NCBI GenBank assembly: GCA_041915365.1
Contig: JAYSBP010000002.1
Coordinates: 62,001-126,000, forward strand
Source: UBA6016 sp041915365
GTDB lineage: Bacteria > Campylobacterota > Campylobacteria > Campylobacterales > UBA6016
DNA length: 64,000 bases
Reading direction: 5' to 3'
Shown: positions 26,081-35,496 of the stretch, piece by piece
Position numbering within the stretch: position 1 is the stretch's first letter
How the letters are laid out: each line of letters starts with the position of its first letter
Translations under genes and position numbers: made by a program
The notes under the pieces: generated by a model
What the model was told of the DNA's origin: nothing
Databases searched by the model: none
The model's input: only the letters and a program-made list of their open reading frames with translations

Positions 26081-26629
26081 ATGAGAAAAATCGGATATTT
26101 ATTGGCCATGTCGCTATGTGCAACACTCCTACTTTCTGGATGCGACAAAAAAACAGATGCAAACTCGCTTGTAAGCGTCAAAAATCTAACAAAAAACATA
26201 GAACTAACCAGCGTTGACGGAAAAAAAGTAGAGATGATTAGCACAGGCAACGGTTTTAAATTTCAGGGGCTTGAGAACAAAACTGTTTTAGTCGTATTTT
26301 TTGCGACTTGGTGCCCACCTTGTAAGGCAGAGATACCGCATCTTGTAGCATTGCAAGAAAAATACAAAAATGACTTTGCGGTAGTGTCTATCTTGGTGGA
26401 AGAGAATAAGCCAAACGCAGAAATGGTCAAATTCATAGAGGAGCATCACATCAATTACTTTGTGGCAAATTCTCCAACAAACTTTGATGCAGCTGACGCT
26501 GTCGGCGGTGTTAAGGGGATACCTGCAATGTTTATGTATGACAAAAACGGAGTAAAAACTGCGCAATACACTGGAGCTACGCCCGAAGAGATAATAGAGC
26601 AAGACATCAAAAAGAGCCTAGGAAAATAA
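26081..26629 (+). CDS. TlpA-like thioredoxin-fold lipoprotein
   Basis: A 182-aa periplasmic, membrane-anchored thiol reductase. Signal peptide MRKIGYLLAMSLCATLLLSGC ends in a lipobox with Cys21. The thioredoxin motif CPPC lies in FFATWCPPCKAEIPHL, and the cis-proline region is KGIPAMFMYD. It probably reduces disulfides in cytochrome c maturation or other exported proteins. The spacing to ftsY is six bases; the gene is divergent from the folate cycloligase. Confidence 0.9.
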   Translation: MRKIGYLLAMSLCATLLLSGCDKKTDANSLVSVKNLTKNIELTSVDGKKVEMISTGNGFKFQGLENKTVLVVFFATWCPPCKAEIPHLVALQEKYKNDFAVVSILVEENKPNAEMVKFIEEHHINYFVANSPTNFDAADAVGGVKGIPAMFMYDKNGVKTAQYTGATPEEIIEQDIKKSLGK

Positions 26630-26635
26630 CGCACG

Positions 26636-27517
26636 ATGTTTGGGCTGCTAAAAAAATCTCTACAAAAAACGGTATCGGCTATCACAGAGATAGTGGGGCA
26701 CAAAAGAGATACGATAACAAAAGACGAGCTAGAAGAGATACTAGTAACAAGCGACATAGACTATGAGATAGTTGAAGAGATGCTTGATACGTTACCAAGC
26801 TCAATCAATAAAGTCGCACTCCAAAACTCATTGTCAACAATATTTTTCGGCTCTAACTCAAAAGAGGCGGCAAAAATATACTCCAAAAAACCGTTTGTAG
26901 ATTTGATAATAGGCGTTAACGGCGCAGGCAAGACAACGACAATATCAAAACTTGCGAATATGGCAAAAAAAGACGGCAAAAGCGTAGTGCTAGGCGCAGG
27001 CGATACTTTCCGTGCGGCGGCGGTTGAACAACTAGGAATCTGGGCAAATAGGCTCGGGGTGCAGATAGTAACGTCAAAAATAGGGGCAGACCCTTCTAGC
27101 GTCGCATACGATACTATCAACTCCGCAATATCAAAAAATGCCGACTACGTGGTCATAGATACGGCCGGAAGACTTCATACGCAAACAAACCTAGCAGAAG
27201 AGCTCAAAAAAATCGTCAGAGTATGCGAAAAAGCAATGCCAGGCTCCCCACACAGAAAAATAGCTATTATAGATGCAACAGCCGGAAGCTCTGCGGTTAA
27301 TCAAGCAAAAGCCTTTGACGCTATGATAGGGCTGGATGCCGTCATAGTCACAAAGCTGGATGGAACAGCCAAAGGGGGTGCTATATTTTCGATAGTAAAA
27401 CACCTAAAGCTTCCCATACTATACGTCGGTGTCGGCGAAAAGCCCGATGATATAGAGTCGTTTGATACAAAAACATTTGTAGATGAATTTGTCGGCGCAA
27501 TATTTAAAGAAGATTAA
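26636..27517 (+). CDS. ftsY: Signal recognition particle receptor FtsY
   Basis: SRP-dependent targeting of membrane proteins. The 293-aa NG-domain protein has GTPase motifs GVNGAGKTTTISKLA (G1), DTFRAAAVEQL, DTAGRLHTQ (G3) and TKLDGTAKGG (G4). It lacks the long acidic A domain of E. coli FtsY, as usual in this phylum. It is followed four bases later by radA. Confidence 0.97.
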   Translation: MFGLLKKSLQKTVSAITEIVGHKRDTITKDELEEILVTSDIDYEIVEEMLDTLPSSINKVALQNSLSTIFFGSNSKEAAKIYSKKPFVDLIIGVNGAGKTTTISKLANMAKKDGKSVVLGAGDTFRAAAVEQLGIWANRLGVQIVTSKIGADPSSVAYDTINSAISKNADYVVIDTAGRLHTQTNLAEELKKIVRVCEKAMPGSPHRKIAIIDATAGSSAVNQAKAFDAMIGLDAVIVTKLDGTAKGGAIFSIVKHLKLPILYVGVGEKPDDIESFDTKTFVDEFVGAIFKED

Positions 27518-27520
27518 AAA

Positions 27521-28864
27521 ATGGCAAAACAAAAAACTCTCTTCGAGTGTCAAGCTTGTGGATACCAAAGTGCAAAATGGATAGGTAAATGTCCAAATTG
27601 TGGAGCTTGGGAGAGCTTTGTCGAGGTAAAAGAAAAGGACCTTGAGCTAGTCAACAAATCCATAGTTCCAAAAGCAAAAAAAGCGGTCTCCATTACAGAC
27701 GTAGAAGAGAGTGCCGTTGATAGAATTGCGAGTGGGGACGATGAATTTGACCTAGTGCTTGGAGGGGGAATAGTAGGCGGCTCTTTGGTGCTAGTGGGTG
27801 GTAGTCCTGGGGTCGGCAAGTCCACCTTGCTTCTAAAAATAGCGGGGCTATTGGCAAAAAGGGGTGACAAAACACTATATGCGGCAGGCGAAGAGTCCAA
27901 TAGCCAAATAAAAATGAGAGCCTCGAGGCTCGGCGCACTCTCAAAAGAGCTGTATATATTGGGTGAGATAGAAATAGAAGCCATATTGGACGAGGCCAAA
28001 AACTCAGACTACAAACTAATCATAATAGACTCCATTCAAACTATGTATTCAAGCGGCTTAGATTCGGCGCCGGGGAGTGTCTCACAAGTCAAAGAGATAA
28101 CGTTTCAACTAATGCGCTATGCAAAAGAGCAAAATATAGCGGTGTTCATCATAGGGCACATAACAAAAGAAGGGTCGATAGCAGGGCCAAGAGTGCTTGA
28201 GCACATGGTCGATACCGTCTTGTACTTCGACGGCGATGGCAGTAGCGATATAAGAATCCTGAGAAGCTTCAAAAACCGCTTTGGGTCTACTAGCGAAATA
28301 GGTATATTTGAAATGACATCAGAAGGACTGATAGCGGCAAAAAATATCTCTTCAAAATTTTTCAGCAGAGACTCCAAAAATCCAGGTTTTGCCATTACCG
28401 TACTAATGGAAGGGAGCAGACCTCTTGCCGTAGAAGTGCAAGCCCTAGTCTCCGAGAGTCCATACCCAAATCCAAAACGCTCATCAAACGGCTTTGACGG
28501 CTCAAGACTCACTATGATACTAGCTCTACTTGAAAGAAAACTAGGACTTACACTAAGCAGATATGACGTATACATCAACGTCGTAGGTGGCATCAAAGTC
28601 ACCGAGCCATCAATCGACTTGGCCATCATAGCGGCGATAGTCAGTAGCTTCAGGAATAGGCCAATAAATCCAGAGACAATATTTATCGGTGAGGTGAGCC
28701 TAACCGGGGACATCAGAGAGGTATCTTCGATAGAAAATAGGCTAAAAGAGGCGGCGTCTCAAGGCTTTCATAAAGCGCTTGTCCCAAAACTACCTAAGAA
28801 TTTAAAAACAAGTATAAAATGCTTTGAGGTAAACGAAGTAGTCAAACTCTTGGATTGGATGTAA
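27521..28864 (+). CDS. radA: DNA repair protein RadA (Sms)
   Basis: RecA-related branch-migration ATPase. The 447-aa protein has an N-terminal zinc finger (CQACGYQSAKWIGKCPNCGAW, C4), Walker A GGSPGVGKST, the RadA-specific KNRFG motif and a C-terminal Lon-protease-like domain (VYINVVGGIKVTEPSIDLAI). Length is complete. It lies in the tlpA-ftsY-radA order I recall from Campylobacter. Confidence 0.97.
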   Translation: MAKQKTLFECQACGYQSAKWIGKCPNCGAWESFVEVKEKDLELVNKSIVPKAKKAVSITDVEESAVDRIASGDDEFDLVLGGGIVGGSLVLVGGSPGVGKSTLLLKIAGLLAKRGDKTLYAAGEESNSQIKMRASRLGALSKELYILGEIEIEAILDEAKNSDYKLIIIDSIQTMYSSGLDSAPGSVSQVKEITFQLMRYAKEQNIAVFIIGHITKEGSIAGPRVLEHMVDTVLYFDGDGSSDIRILRSFKNRFGSTSEIGIFEMTSEGLIAAKNISSKFFSRDSKNPGFAITVLMEGSRPLAVEVQALVSESPYPNPKRSSNGFDGSRLTMILALLERKLGLTLSRYDVYINVVGGIKVTEPSIDLAIIAAIVSSFRNRPINPETIFIGEVSLTGDIREVSSIENRLKEAASQGFHKALVPKLPKNLKTSIKCFEVNEVVKLLDWM

Positions 28865-28865
28865 T

Positions 28866-30476
28866 ATGCACGACAATAATCTTTTTATCTTATCCTTTAT
28901 CATATTTTTTGCGATTATCTTGAATCTGTTTTTGAAAAAGATAGGGATAAGCACGATTATAGGCTACATCCTGACAGGTGTTGTCGCAAAAGGTGTTTTT
29001 GGACTGACGGGGAGTGAAGAACTTACCACTATCGCCGAGTTTGGCGTTGTGTTTTTGATGTTTATGCTCGGTCTTGAGTTTTCACTTGAAAAATTGCATT
29101 CGATGAGGAAGGAGGTTTTGGGACTTGGCGGGCTGCAAATATTGGCCTCTGGAATTATATTTGGTTTTATACTTCATCACTTGCTCAATTTTGATACGAA
29201 AATAGCGATAGCCATAGGATTTTCGCTAGCCTTGTCGTCGACCACAATCATCCTGAAAATCCTTCAAGAGACAGGAAAAATAGGTAGAAATCACGGTAGA
29301 AACTCGATAGGAATCCTACTAATGCAGGATATTGCCGTCGTCCCTATACTTATCTTAGTGAATATTTTTGCCGACACCTCAAAAGACTTAGGAACGCTAC
29401 TTTGGCAAACTGGGCTAAATTCCGTCGGCGGAATAATTGCTATTTATTTCTTCGGTAAATACGGCGTTTCATACTTTCTAAAACACGTTAGCGGCGCAAA
29501 ATCAAACGAGCTATTTATGACCTCGGTTTTGTTAGTCGTATTGACGTCGGCGGCAATAGCTCACTTTTTTCAAGTGCCGTACTCGCTAGGTGCATTTATC
29601 GCCGGTATCATCATCTCAGAATCCGCATACAAACACCAAATAGAGGCTGACCTTATACCGTTTAGAGACCTCTTACTAGGCGTATTTTTTGTCTCTATCG
29701 GCATCTTGATAGACATGAACTATCTAGTCAAAGACATACTTACGATAATACTGCTAACCATCGGAATTATGGGAGCAAAGACCGTTATTATCTTTTATCT
29801 GTCAAAAATATTTAGATACTCATCCAGAACGGCTATCAAAACAGCCATACTCTTATCACAAGTCGGTGAGTTTTCATTCGTAATCTTCGCATACGCAAAA
29901 ACAATCAACCTCGTAAACGAGGAGACGGCGCAAACATTTATCGCCGTAGCCGCCCTATCAATGCTGATAACGCCTTTTTTGGCAAAGTACTTGGCTGAAA
30001 TATCTTATAAATTTACAAAAAGCAAAGATAGCGATATTATCGAAAAATCTGTGGGGATAAAAAATCACGTTGTCGTAATCGGATTTGGAAACACAGGCAA
30101 GGCTGTAATCAAAAGCCTTGAAGAAAAAGGGTTTAGCTATATGGCAGTTGAAAACCAAAGAGACTTGGTATATGACGCACAGGCTAGAGGATGCAGGGTA
30201 ATCTTTGGAAATGCAATGCAAAAAAATATGCTCGAGACCTTAAAGGTGGCGGAAGCATCTGCGGTTGTGGTGACAATAGACAAAGAAGAAGAGCTGCTGA
30301 CCATCTGCGAGGTAGTAAGATTTAATTTCCCAAAAGTAAATCTTGTCGCAAGAACAAAAAACAGTAGAGAATTTAGACTGATAAAAGCTGCAGGTGTTGA
30401 TTTGCTGGTTGATGAAAGTGAAGAAGTCGGTAAAAAGCTTGTAGAGATGGCGCTTACTTGTAAGCTAGGAAAGTAG
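28866..30476 (+). CDS. CPA2-family monovalent cation:proton antiporter with RCK domain
   Basis: A 536-aa KefB/KefC-type protein. About 12 hydrophobic helices occupy residues 1-380 (ILTGVVAKGVFGLTG, the FLMFMLGLEFSLEKL signature, LSSTTIILKILQETG). A cytoplasmic TrkA-N domain (VVVIGFGNTGKAVIKSLEEKG) follows at about 395-510. It probably exchanges K+ or Na+ for protons under ligand control. It begins one base after the radA stop. Confidence 0.92.
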   Translation: MHDNNLFILSFIIFFAIILNLFLKKIGISTIIGYILTGVVAKGVFGLTGSEELTTIAEFGVVFLMFMLGLEFSLEKLHSMRKEVLGLGGLQILASGIIFGFILHHLLNFDTKIAIAIGFSLALSSTTIILKILQETGKIGRNHGRNSIGILLMQDIAVVPILILVNIFADTSKDLGTLLWQTGLNSVGGIIAIYFFGKYGVSYFLKHVSGAKSNELFMTSVLLVVLTSAAIAHFFQVPYSLGAFIAGIIISESAYKHQIEADLIPFRDLLLGVFFVSIGILIDMNYLVKDILTIILLTIGIMGAKTVIIFYLSKIFRYSSRTAIKTAILLSQVGEFSFVIFAYAKTINLVNEETAQTFIAVAALSMLITPFLAKYLAEISYKFTKSKDSDIIEKSVGIKNHVVVIGFGNTGKAVIKSLEEKGFSYMAVENQRDLVYDAQARGCRVIFGNAMQKNMLETLKVAEASAVVVTIDKEEELLTICEVVRFNFPKVNLVARTKNSREFRLIKAAGVDLLVDESEEVGKKLVEMALTCKLGK

Positions 30477-30494
30477 GCTCACAGGGAGCCTACA
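30474..30494. terminator. Convergent hairpin after the cation antiporter gene
   Basis: Perfect 8-bp stem GTAGGCTC / GAGCCTAC with a five-base loop. It begins at the TAG stop of the antiporter gene and ends just before the convergent small gene. There is no strong T run, so it may work with Rho or simply protect the 3' ends. Confidence 0.6.
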
Positions 30495-30498
30495 TAAA

Positions 30499-30717
30499 TT
30501 AAAGATTGTGCTCTTTTTTGTAAGCCATAATCATATTGTATGCTTCGTCTTTTAGGTGAAGTTTTTCTTTTTTTAGTTTTTCAAGCTCAACGTTATCCAT
30601 ATGAGCGCCGTCTTGCTCTATTTTACTATCAAGCTCATTGTGTTTTTCAAATATTTTTGCGAAATGTGCATTGTCTACTTTTAGTTTTGATACTACGTCT
30701 CTGTATTCGTGGAACAT
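30499..30717 (-). CDS. YdcH-family (DUF465) small protein
   Basis: A 72-aa helical hairpin: FHEYRDVVSKLKVDNAHFAKIF, then EKLKKEKLHLKDEAYNMI. Pattern and length fit the DUF465/YdcH family (H..L...D..F..L...H..LD..I). Its function is not established to my knowledge. The ATG has GGGAGAA upstream. It is a single-gene unit. Confidence 0.85.
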   Translation of the reverse strand: MFHEYRDVVSKLKVDNAHFAKIFEKHNELDSKIEQDGAHMDNVELEKLKKEKLHLKDEAYNMIMAYKKEHNL

Positions 30718-30763
30718 ATCTTCTCCCTTTAAATTTGCTTAATGTATTCTACAAAAAAGGCGC

Positions 30764-31966
30764 TTAAGTCCTGTAGTCTGCGTTGATTTTGACATATTCG
30801 TATCCTAAGTCACACCCATACGCCGTAAAACTCTCTTCACCAAGTCCAAGGTCGCAGATGATGGCAAATTCATCTTTTTTTAGCACAGCCGCAGCTTTGG
30901 CTTCCATATCTTTATCAAAGCTTATCTCTCCTTTATCAAACACCGTCACATCTTCAAATGATATAACAAGGCTCTCATAAGCGCACTCAACACCGCTAGC
31001 CCCTATGGTAGATGCTATACGACCCCAGTTTGGGTCGCACCCAAAAAGTGCGGTCTTGACAAGCGGGGAATTTGAGAGGGCTTTTGCCGCTTTTTCAGCG
31101 TCAGCGGCAGTCTTTGCGCCCTTAACTCTAAAGGCACATAGTTTTGTAGCACCCTCTCCGTCTTTTACCATCGAAGTTGCAAGGTTGTGCATCACGATTT
31201 TTAGCGCCTCTTTCATGGCCTCTTTGCTATATGTACCGCTTTTTTTGTTTGCAAGCACCATTACCGTGTCGTTTGTAGACGTATCTCCATCCACTGAAAT
31301 AGCGTTAAATGTCGTATGGCTAACCTCAGCAAGAAGCTCTTTTATATCCGCTTTTGGCATATCTGCATCCGTCGTTATAAAGCAAAGCATCGTCGCAAGG
31401 TTTGGATTTATCATCCCCGCACCCTTTGCCATCGCCCCCACCTTGAAGCTTCTGCCGTCCTCTAATTCAACTTTTAGAGCTATCTCTTTTTTCCATCTAT
31501 CGGTTGTCATAATAGCCCTTGCGGCGGCGTCACCATCTTTTGCACTAAGGTCGAATTTATCAAAAGTAGCGGCTATCTTTTCTTTAGGCAGTCTAACGCC
31601 TATAACACCCGTCGAGCTCATCACCGGATTTTTAATTTGCGGATATTTTGCTTGCAAGCTACTCAAGAGCTCTTTTATATCGTCAACGCCTTTTGCTCCT
31701 GTCATCGCATTTGCATTCTTGGCATTTACAAGGACAAAATTTGTCTGGAAGCTCCCTAGTTCTTTGAAGTGCGCTATCGGAGCCGCTTGAAATTTATTTG
31801 CCGTAAATACGGCGTCCACTTCGCATATAGCGTCAGAATAGATATAGGCTACATCGGGCTGGTCGTTGCCTCTTAGTCCTGCGCTAACGCCGTTTGCATA
31901 AAATCCTAGAGGGGCACATACGCCGCCGTGAATAGGTAAAATTTTGAACATCATATGATTATCCAT
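30764..31966 (-). CDS. argJ: Bifunctional ornithine acetyltransferase / N-acetylglutamate synthase
   Basis: Recycles the acetyl group in arginine synthesis. The 400-aa precursor self-cleaves at a threonine in GMINPNLATMLCFITTDA. Other signature parts are HFKELGSFQTNFVLVNAKNANA (in part), STGVIGVRLP and GCDPNWGRIASTIGASG. Both alpha and beta chains are complete. Start choice among ATG 31966 and two nearby in-frame ATGs is open, since no clear ribosome site is visible. Confidence 0.95.
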   Translation of the reverse strand: MDNHMMFKILPIHGGVCAPLGFYANGVSAGLRGNDQPDVAYIYSDAICEVDAVFTANKFQAAPIAHFKELGSFQTNFVLVNAKNANAMTGAKGVDDIKELLSSLQAKYPQIKNPVMSSTGVIGVRLPKEKIAATFDKFDLSAKDGDAAARAIMTTDRWKKEIALKVELEDGRSFKVGAMAKGAGMINPNLATMLCFITTDADMPKADIKELLAEVSHTTFNAISVDGDTSTNDTVMVLANKKSGTYSKEAMKEALKIVMHNLATSMVKDGEGATKLCAFRVKGAKTAADAEKAAKALSNSPLVKTALFGCDPNWGRIASTIGASGVECAYESLVISFEDVTVFDKGEISFDKDMEAKAAAVLKKDEFAIICDLGLGEESFTAYGCDLGYEYVKINADYRT

Positions 31967-32035
31967 TGTTGGGTTTTTGTTTTTGGAAGTTTAGTAAAAA
32001 AAGATTTTAATTCGAAGACGGAGGAGAAAAAGAGA

Positions 32036-32056
32036 GCGCTTAAAAAAATTAAGCGC
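32036..32056 (-). terminator. Terminator after rpmB
   Basis: Perfect stem GCGCTTAA / TTAAGCGC with an A5 loop, including the rpmB stop codon. On the minus strand it is followed by CTCTTTTTC. It separates rpmB from argJ. Confidence 0.75.
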
Positions 32057-32237
32057 CTTTTTTCATTGTTCTAAGAGTAGAAGCTGCTACTTTTATTTTC
32101 TTTGTTGTGCCGTCTTCAAGTTGAATTCTTACAACTCTTAGGTTTGGTAGAAATCTTCTTTTGTTTTTGTTGTTAGCGTGGCTCACGTTATTGCCGGCTT
32201 GAACGCCTTTGCCGCTTATCATACATCTTCTTGCCAT
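32049..32237 (-). CDS. rpmB: 50S ribosomal protein L28
   Basis: A 62-aa ribosomal protein: ARRCMISGKGVQAGNNVSHANNK, then RRFLPNLRVVRIQLEDG, and a basic C-terminus. It has the normal L28 sequence without the zinc cysteine pairs of some forms. It is monocistronic, with its own hairpin terminator. Confidence 0.97.
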   Translation of the reverse strand: MARRCMISGKGVQAGNNVSHANNKNKRRFLPNLRVVRIQLEDGTTKKIKVAASTLRTMKKGA

Positions 32238-32330
32238 TTTAAAGCCTTTTAAAAATTTTTGAATTTTTGGCGGGATTATACTTTAACGAGCCTTAAAATA
32301 TAATTTCATAAAAAAGATAAGGTTTTGTTT

Positions 32331-32969
32331 ATGCTCATAGCTCCTAGTATTCTCTCCGCTGATTTTGGCAATCTAGCCCGTGACGTAAAAGCGATATGCG
32401 ACGCAGGGTGTGACCTCGTACACGTAGACGTGATGGATGGGCATTTCGTCCCAAACCTTACTATCGGGCCAGTAGTCGTTGAGGCGGTTGCAAAAGCGGC
32501 CACAAAACCTCTTGACGTGCATCTGATGGTCGAAAATAACAGTTTTTTTGTGGATATTTTTGCTCCGTTAAAGCCTGAATACATCACTTTTCACATCGAA
32601 GAAGAAAAACATGCTCACAGACTTGCTCAAAAGATAAGAGGACTAGGTATCAAACCAGGTATCGTACTAAACCCGCATACAAACGAAAAAAGCCTAGAAT
32701 ACATATTAGATGAGCTGGATATGGTGCTTTTGATGAGCGTCAATCCTGGATTTGGTGGGCAAAAATTCATAGAGAGCGCCGTGCGTAAAGTAGAAAGCCT
32801 CAAAAACGAGATAATGAGGCGAGGACTAAAAACCCTCGTAGAAGTGGATGGCGGCGTGAACGATAAAAATGCAGGAATGTTAAAAGACGCAGGAGCAGAC
32901 GTGCTGGTGGCAGGTAGTTTCGTATTTGGCTCTGATGATTACAAAAAAGCGATAGATAGCCTACGATGA
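32331..32969 (+). CDS. rpe: Ribulose-phosphate 3-epimerase
   Basis: Interconverts ribulose-5-P and xylulose-5-P. The 212-aa TIM barrel has LIAPSILSADFGNL, VHVDVMDGHFVPNLTIGP (metal-binding His/Asp), LMSVNPGFGGQKF and VDGGVNDKN, all diagnostic. ATG 32331 is chosen over a TTG six bases upstream because it follows AAGATAAGG at a normal distance. It overlaps trpF by ATGA. Confidence 0.97.
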   Translation: MLIAPSILSADFGNLARDVKAICDAGCDLVHVDVMDGHFVPNLTIGPVVVEAVAKAATKPLDVHLMVENNSFFVDIFAPLKPEYITFHIEEEKHAHRLAQKIRGLGIKPGIVLNPHTNEKSLEYILDELDMVLLMSVNPGFGGQKFIESAVRKVESLKNEIMRRGLKTLVEVDGGVNDKNAGMLKDAGADVLVAGSFVFGSDDYKKAIDSLR

Positions 32970-33559
32970 GGGTAAAAATCTGTGGCATAAGAGAGCTAAG
33001 CGATGCGTACGCCGCAATAGATGTGGGAGCTGACGCTCTTGGCTTTGTCTTTTATGGTAAGTCGCCTAGATTTCTGGAGGCAAATGCCGCAAAAGAATTA
33101 ATATCGAAGCTTCCGCCTTTTGTCGAGCGTGTGGGGCTATTCGTCAACGAAAGCGCCGAAAGGGTAGATGAAATATGCTCACACTGCGGTATCACGCTAG
33201 CCCAGATACATTTTGACGCAGAGCCTAGCTTTTATGAGCGGCTCGCAACTAGGCACATCAAAGTAGTAAGAGCGGACAAAAAAGAGAGCGTGTCTGACTT
33301 TGCGGATGAATACCGTTTTGTCGACAGCTATGTCGAAAGTTTCGGCGGAGAGGGAAAGAGACTAAATCTAGATTGGTTCGATGGCATAGACACCTCTCGC
33401 ATAATTCTAGCTGGCGGACTAACCGCTGAAAACATAGGTGAACTAGCAGGCAGAGGATTTTATGGCGTAGACGTCTCTAGCGGCGTAGAGAGCGTCAAAG
33501 GGGTAAAGGACAAAGCCAAGATAAGAGAGTTTGTCCTAAAAGCAAAACACCTACGCTAG
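32966..33559 (+). CDS. trpF: Phosphoribosylanthranilate isomerase
   Basis: Amadori rearrangement in tryptophan synthesis. The 197-aa TIM barrel has MRVKICGIRE with the catalytic Cys, LGFVFYGKSPRF, VDSYVESFGGEGKRLNLDWF (catalytic Asp region) and LAGGLTAENI, VDVSSGVES. It is coupled to rpe, and no other trp gene is in the window. It overlaps the convergent SIR2-like gene by nine bases. Confidence 0.95.
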   Translation: MRVKICGIRELSDAYAAIDVGADALGFVFYGKSPRFLEANAAKELISKLPPFVERVGLFVNESAERVDEICSHCGITLAQIHFDAEPSFYERLATRHIKVVRADKKESVSDFADEYRFVDSYVESFGGEGKRLNLDWFDGIDTSRIILAGGLTAENIGELAGRGFYGVDVSSGVESVKGVKDKAKIREFVLKAKHLR

Positions 33560-34387
33560 CTCTAGTAGTTTTGCCGCAAATTCGTTTGGATTTTCGCCGA
33601 TAGCTTCCATCTTGTGTGAAGTCAGGTATTTTGTGCAGTTTTTCACAGGTTCTTCATCGCTTACGAAGTATCCTCCCGACAACCCTATCGTAATCTCATT
33701 GGCAACCATCCTTTCCGTATCTTTTGAGAATGTTAGCCCTAGCATTAGGTATTTTCTGTCCGCTCTGTATTCTTTGAGCGCCGGCGGTACGGCAAAACCA
33801 CCCATAGCCTCCGTGAGCCAATCGACGAAGTCCGCGTCTGAGACTATAAGCGACGCTTCAGGTGCTACGCCACCCATTGGTTTGAAGATTATCTGTTTGT
33901 CAAGCGTCAACTGCTCTTTTTGCACCCTTACATAAGCACCCGAATTCACATCCCACTCAAAAATCTCAAATCTATCGAGACTAGCCCCGATACGAGCCTT
34001 GCCGTAAATCACAAAGTGCGGCGTTTTGGAGTATATTTTTGAGAGTGTCTCATCATAGTTTGTGTCTATGACGTATTTTGGCATTAGCTTTTCTATCAGA
34101 GCGTGAACCGATGTTTTTTGCATCTCTTTTTTGTAGATAATCTTGAGTTTTTCCTCTAAGTACTTGCGCCCTCTGCTCTGCTCCATGCTCATGGCCGCCC
34201 TCGCATATTCATACATCAGTCTAGGAGCCATAGGTCTGCCGTCGTTCATCGCCAGTATTATCGAGTCGCTATCGTGAGGTATGTTTGAGCCGTCAGAGAA
34301 TGAATATCCCTTGAATACACCCATCCCGATGTATAGTATTGTTTCGCCGCTTTTTAGTTCTTGCGCTATTGTTGCCGTTTGTGCCAT
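33551..34387 (-). CDS. SIR2-like domain protein
   Basis: A 278-aa protein whose central YVIDTNYDETLSKIYSK matches the TxNYDxLLE motif of the SIR2_2-type NAD-binding domain. The N-terminal SGETILYIGMGVFKGYSF could serve as the first Rossmann strand. SIR2-like domains occur in NAD-consuming defence effectors and in other roles; this one has no recognisable partner next door, and it lacks the zinc cysteines of true sirtuin deacetylases. Its function is unknown. It stands as a single gene convergent with trpF. Confidence 0.6.
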   Translation of the reverse strand: MAQTATIAQELKSGETILYIGMGVFKGYSFSDGSNIPHDSDSIILAMNDGRPMAPRLMYEYARAAMSMEQSRGRKYLEEKLKIIYKKEMQKTSVHALIEKLMPKYVIDTNYDETLSKIYSKTPHFVIYGKARIGASLDRFEIFEWDVNSGAYVRVQKEQLTLDKQIIFKPMGGVAPEASLIVSDADFVDWLTEAMGGFAVPPALKEYRADRKYLMLGLTFSKDTERMVANEITIGLSGGYFVSDEEPVKNCTKYLTSHKMEAIGENPNEFAAKLLELA

Positions 34388-34468
34388 ATTAGCCGCCTAG
34401 TAGTTTTCTTCGTTATATTGCATTTGACATTCCGATATTGGCCACAAATGTGAATATCTGAAAAATAA

Positions 34469-34492
34469 ATCACATAGTGAAAAGCATGTGAT
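34469..34492. repeat. Inverted repeat in the gap between the acyltransferase and SIR2-like genes
   Basis: ATCACAT and ATGTGAT, seven-base perfect arms separated by ten bases. It lies after the stop of the acyltransferase (minus strand) and upstream of the SIR2-like start. It could be a weak terminator or a binding site; no T run is present. The rest of the 134-base gap shows nothing else I can support. Confidence 0.35.
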
Positions 34493-34521
34493 GAAAAATT
34501 AAACAGAGTGTAAACGAGAAG

Positions 34522-35496
34522 CTACAAAAATCGCTTCAAACCCAATAAACACAAGGCTTTGACAATCACCAAAGAGGATGTGAAAACCAATGATGCTTTC
34601 GTGAATAAATCATCTATAAAACTGCTGTACTCCAAAATTATCGGGTGTAAAAGATATACGCCAAATACAAGCGGAGCTAGCTTTGATAGATCTTGCAGCC
34701 ATTTTTGCCCTTCAAGCCCCTTGAAAAGTAAAAACATACAGACGCCTTGGATGAGCACAAGAGGTGACGAATAATCATAAAAGAGCCCGACAAACTCCTC
34801 TTTTGCAAGGCAAAAAGCCCCAGTCAAATAAAAAATAGCGAGGCTGGCCGCCGCAAACATCACAAATGCGCTTAACGGCCTCGAAAACTCCATGCGAGAG
34901 AGATAGTACCCGAGCACGAAATATCCGCTAAAAGCCCCGAACTCACGGTATACAAAGCCGAACTTCACGACACCAACGGCCTCAAGATGAGGGAGCAACA
35001 CGGCAAGAAAAAGCCAGATAACAAAAAGCAAAAAAGCCTCTTTTTGGCTCATGGCAACGACGAGGCGACGGATGAACGGCGCAAGCAGATACAAGATGAC
35101 AATAACGTACAAAAACCACAGATGATAGTAGATGTGCCCATCAAAAAAAGAGATAATCGCATTTTGAACGGTGATGTGCTCATTTTTGACAAATATACGA
35201 AATGCTAGATAGAGCCCTGACCAAAAAATAAGCACAGGGATAATCTTGGATAGTCGCTTACGGTAAAAGTCCGTTATATCATAGTCACGAGCGAGGAGCA
35301 CGGCGCCGCTAGCCATAAAAAACACGGGTACGCAAAAACGTGAGAACGAATCAAGCAGATTTGCGTACACAAACACCGCATCATCTGTGGAGAGCGTATA
35401 AAGAGGCATTGACGCCGAGTGTATGAGCACAACGGCGAAGATGGCTATGACTTTTAGGGAGTCGAGGTAGTAGATACGGTCTTTCAAGCTACCCAT
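34522..35496 (-). CDS. Acyltransferase-3 family membrane protein
   Basis: A 324-aa integral membrane enzyme with about ten hydrophobic helices. The N-terminal YYLDSLKVIAIFAVVLIHSAS holds the catalytic-type His of acyltransferase-3 proteins, and RFCVPVFFMASGAVLLARD is also typical. Such enzymes O-acetylate or succinylate surface polysaccharides; the substrate is unknown. The start overlaps the HepT-like stop by eight bases, so it may be cotranscribed with the toxin-antitoxin genes although functionally unrelated. Confidence 0.88.
   Translation of the reverse strand: MGSLKDRIYYLDSLKVIAIFAVVLIHSASMPLYTLSTDDAVFVYANLLDSFSRFCVPVFFMASGAVLLARDYDITDFYRKRLSKIIPVLIFWSGLYLAFRIFVKNEHITVQNAIISFFDGHIYYHLWFLYVIVILYLLAPFIRRLVVAMSQKEAFLLFVIWLFLAVLLPHLEAVGVVKFGFVYREFGAFSGYFVLGYYLSRMEFSRPLSAFVMFAAASLAIFYLTGAFCLAKEEFVGLFYDYSSPLVLIQGVCMFLLFKGLEGQKWLQDLSKLAPLVFGVYLLHPIILEYSSFIDDLFTKASLVFTSSLVIVKALCLLGLKRFL

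Noticed and set aside
31005..31790. 261-codon open frame on the plus strand opposite argJ
   Set aside because: It lies wholly inside argJ, has a hydrophobic, Ser/Ala-rich composition typical of antisense shadow frames, and matches no family.
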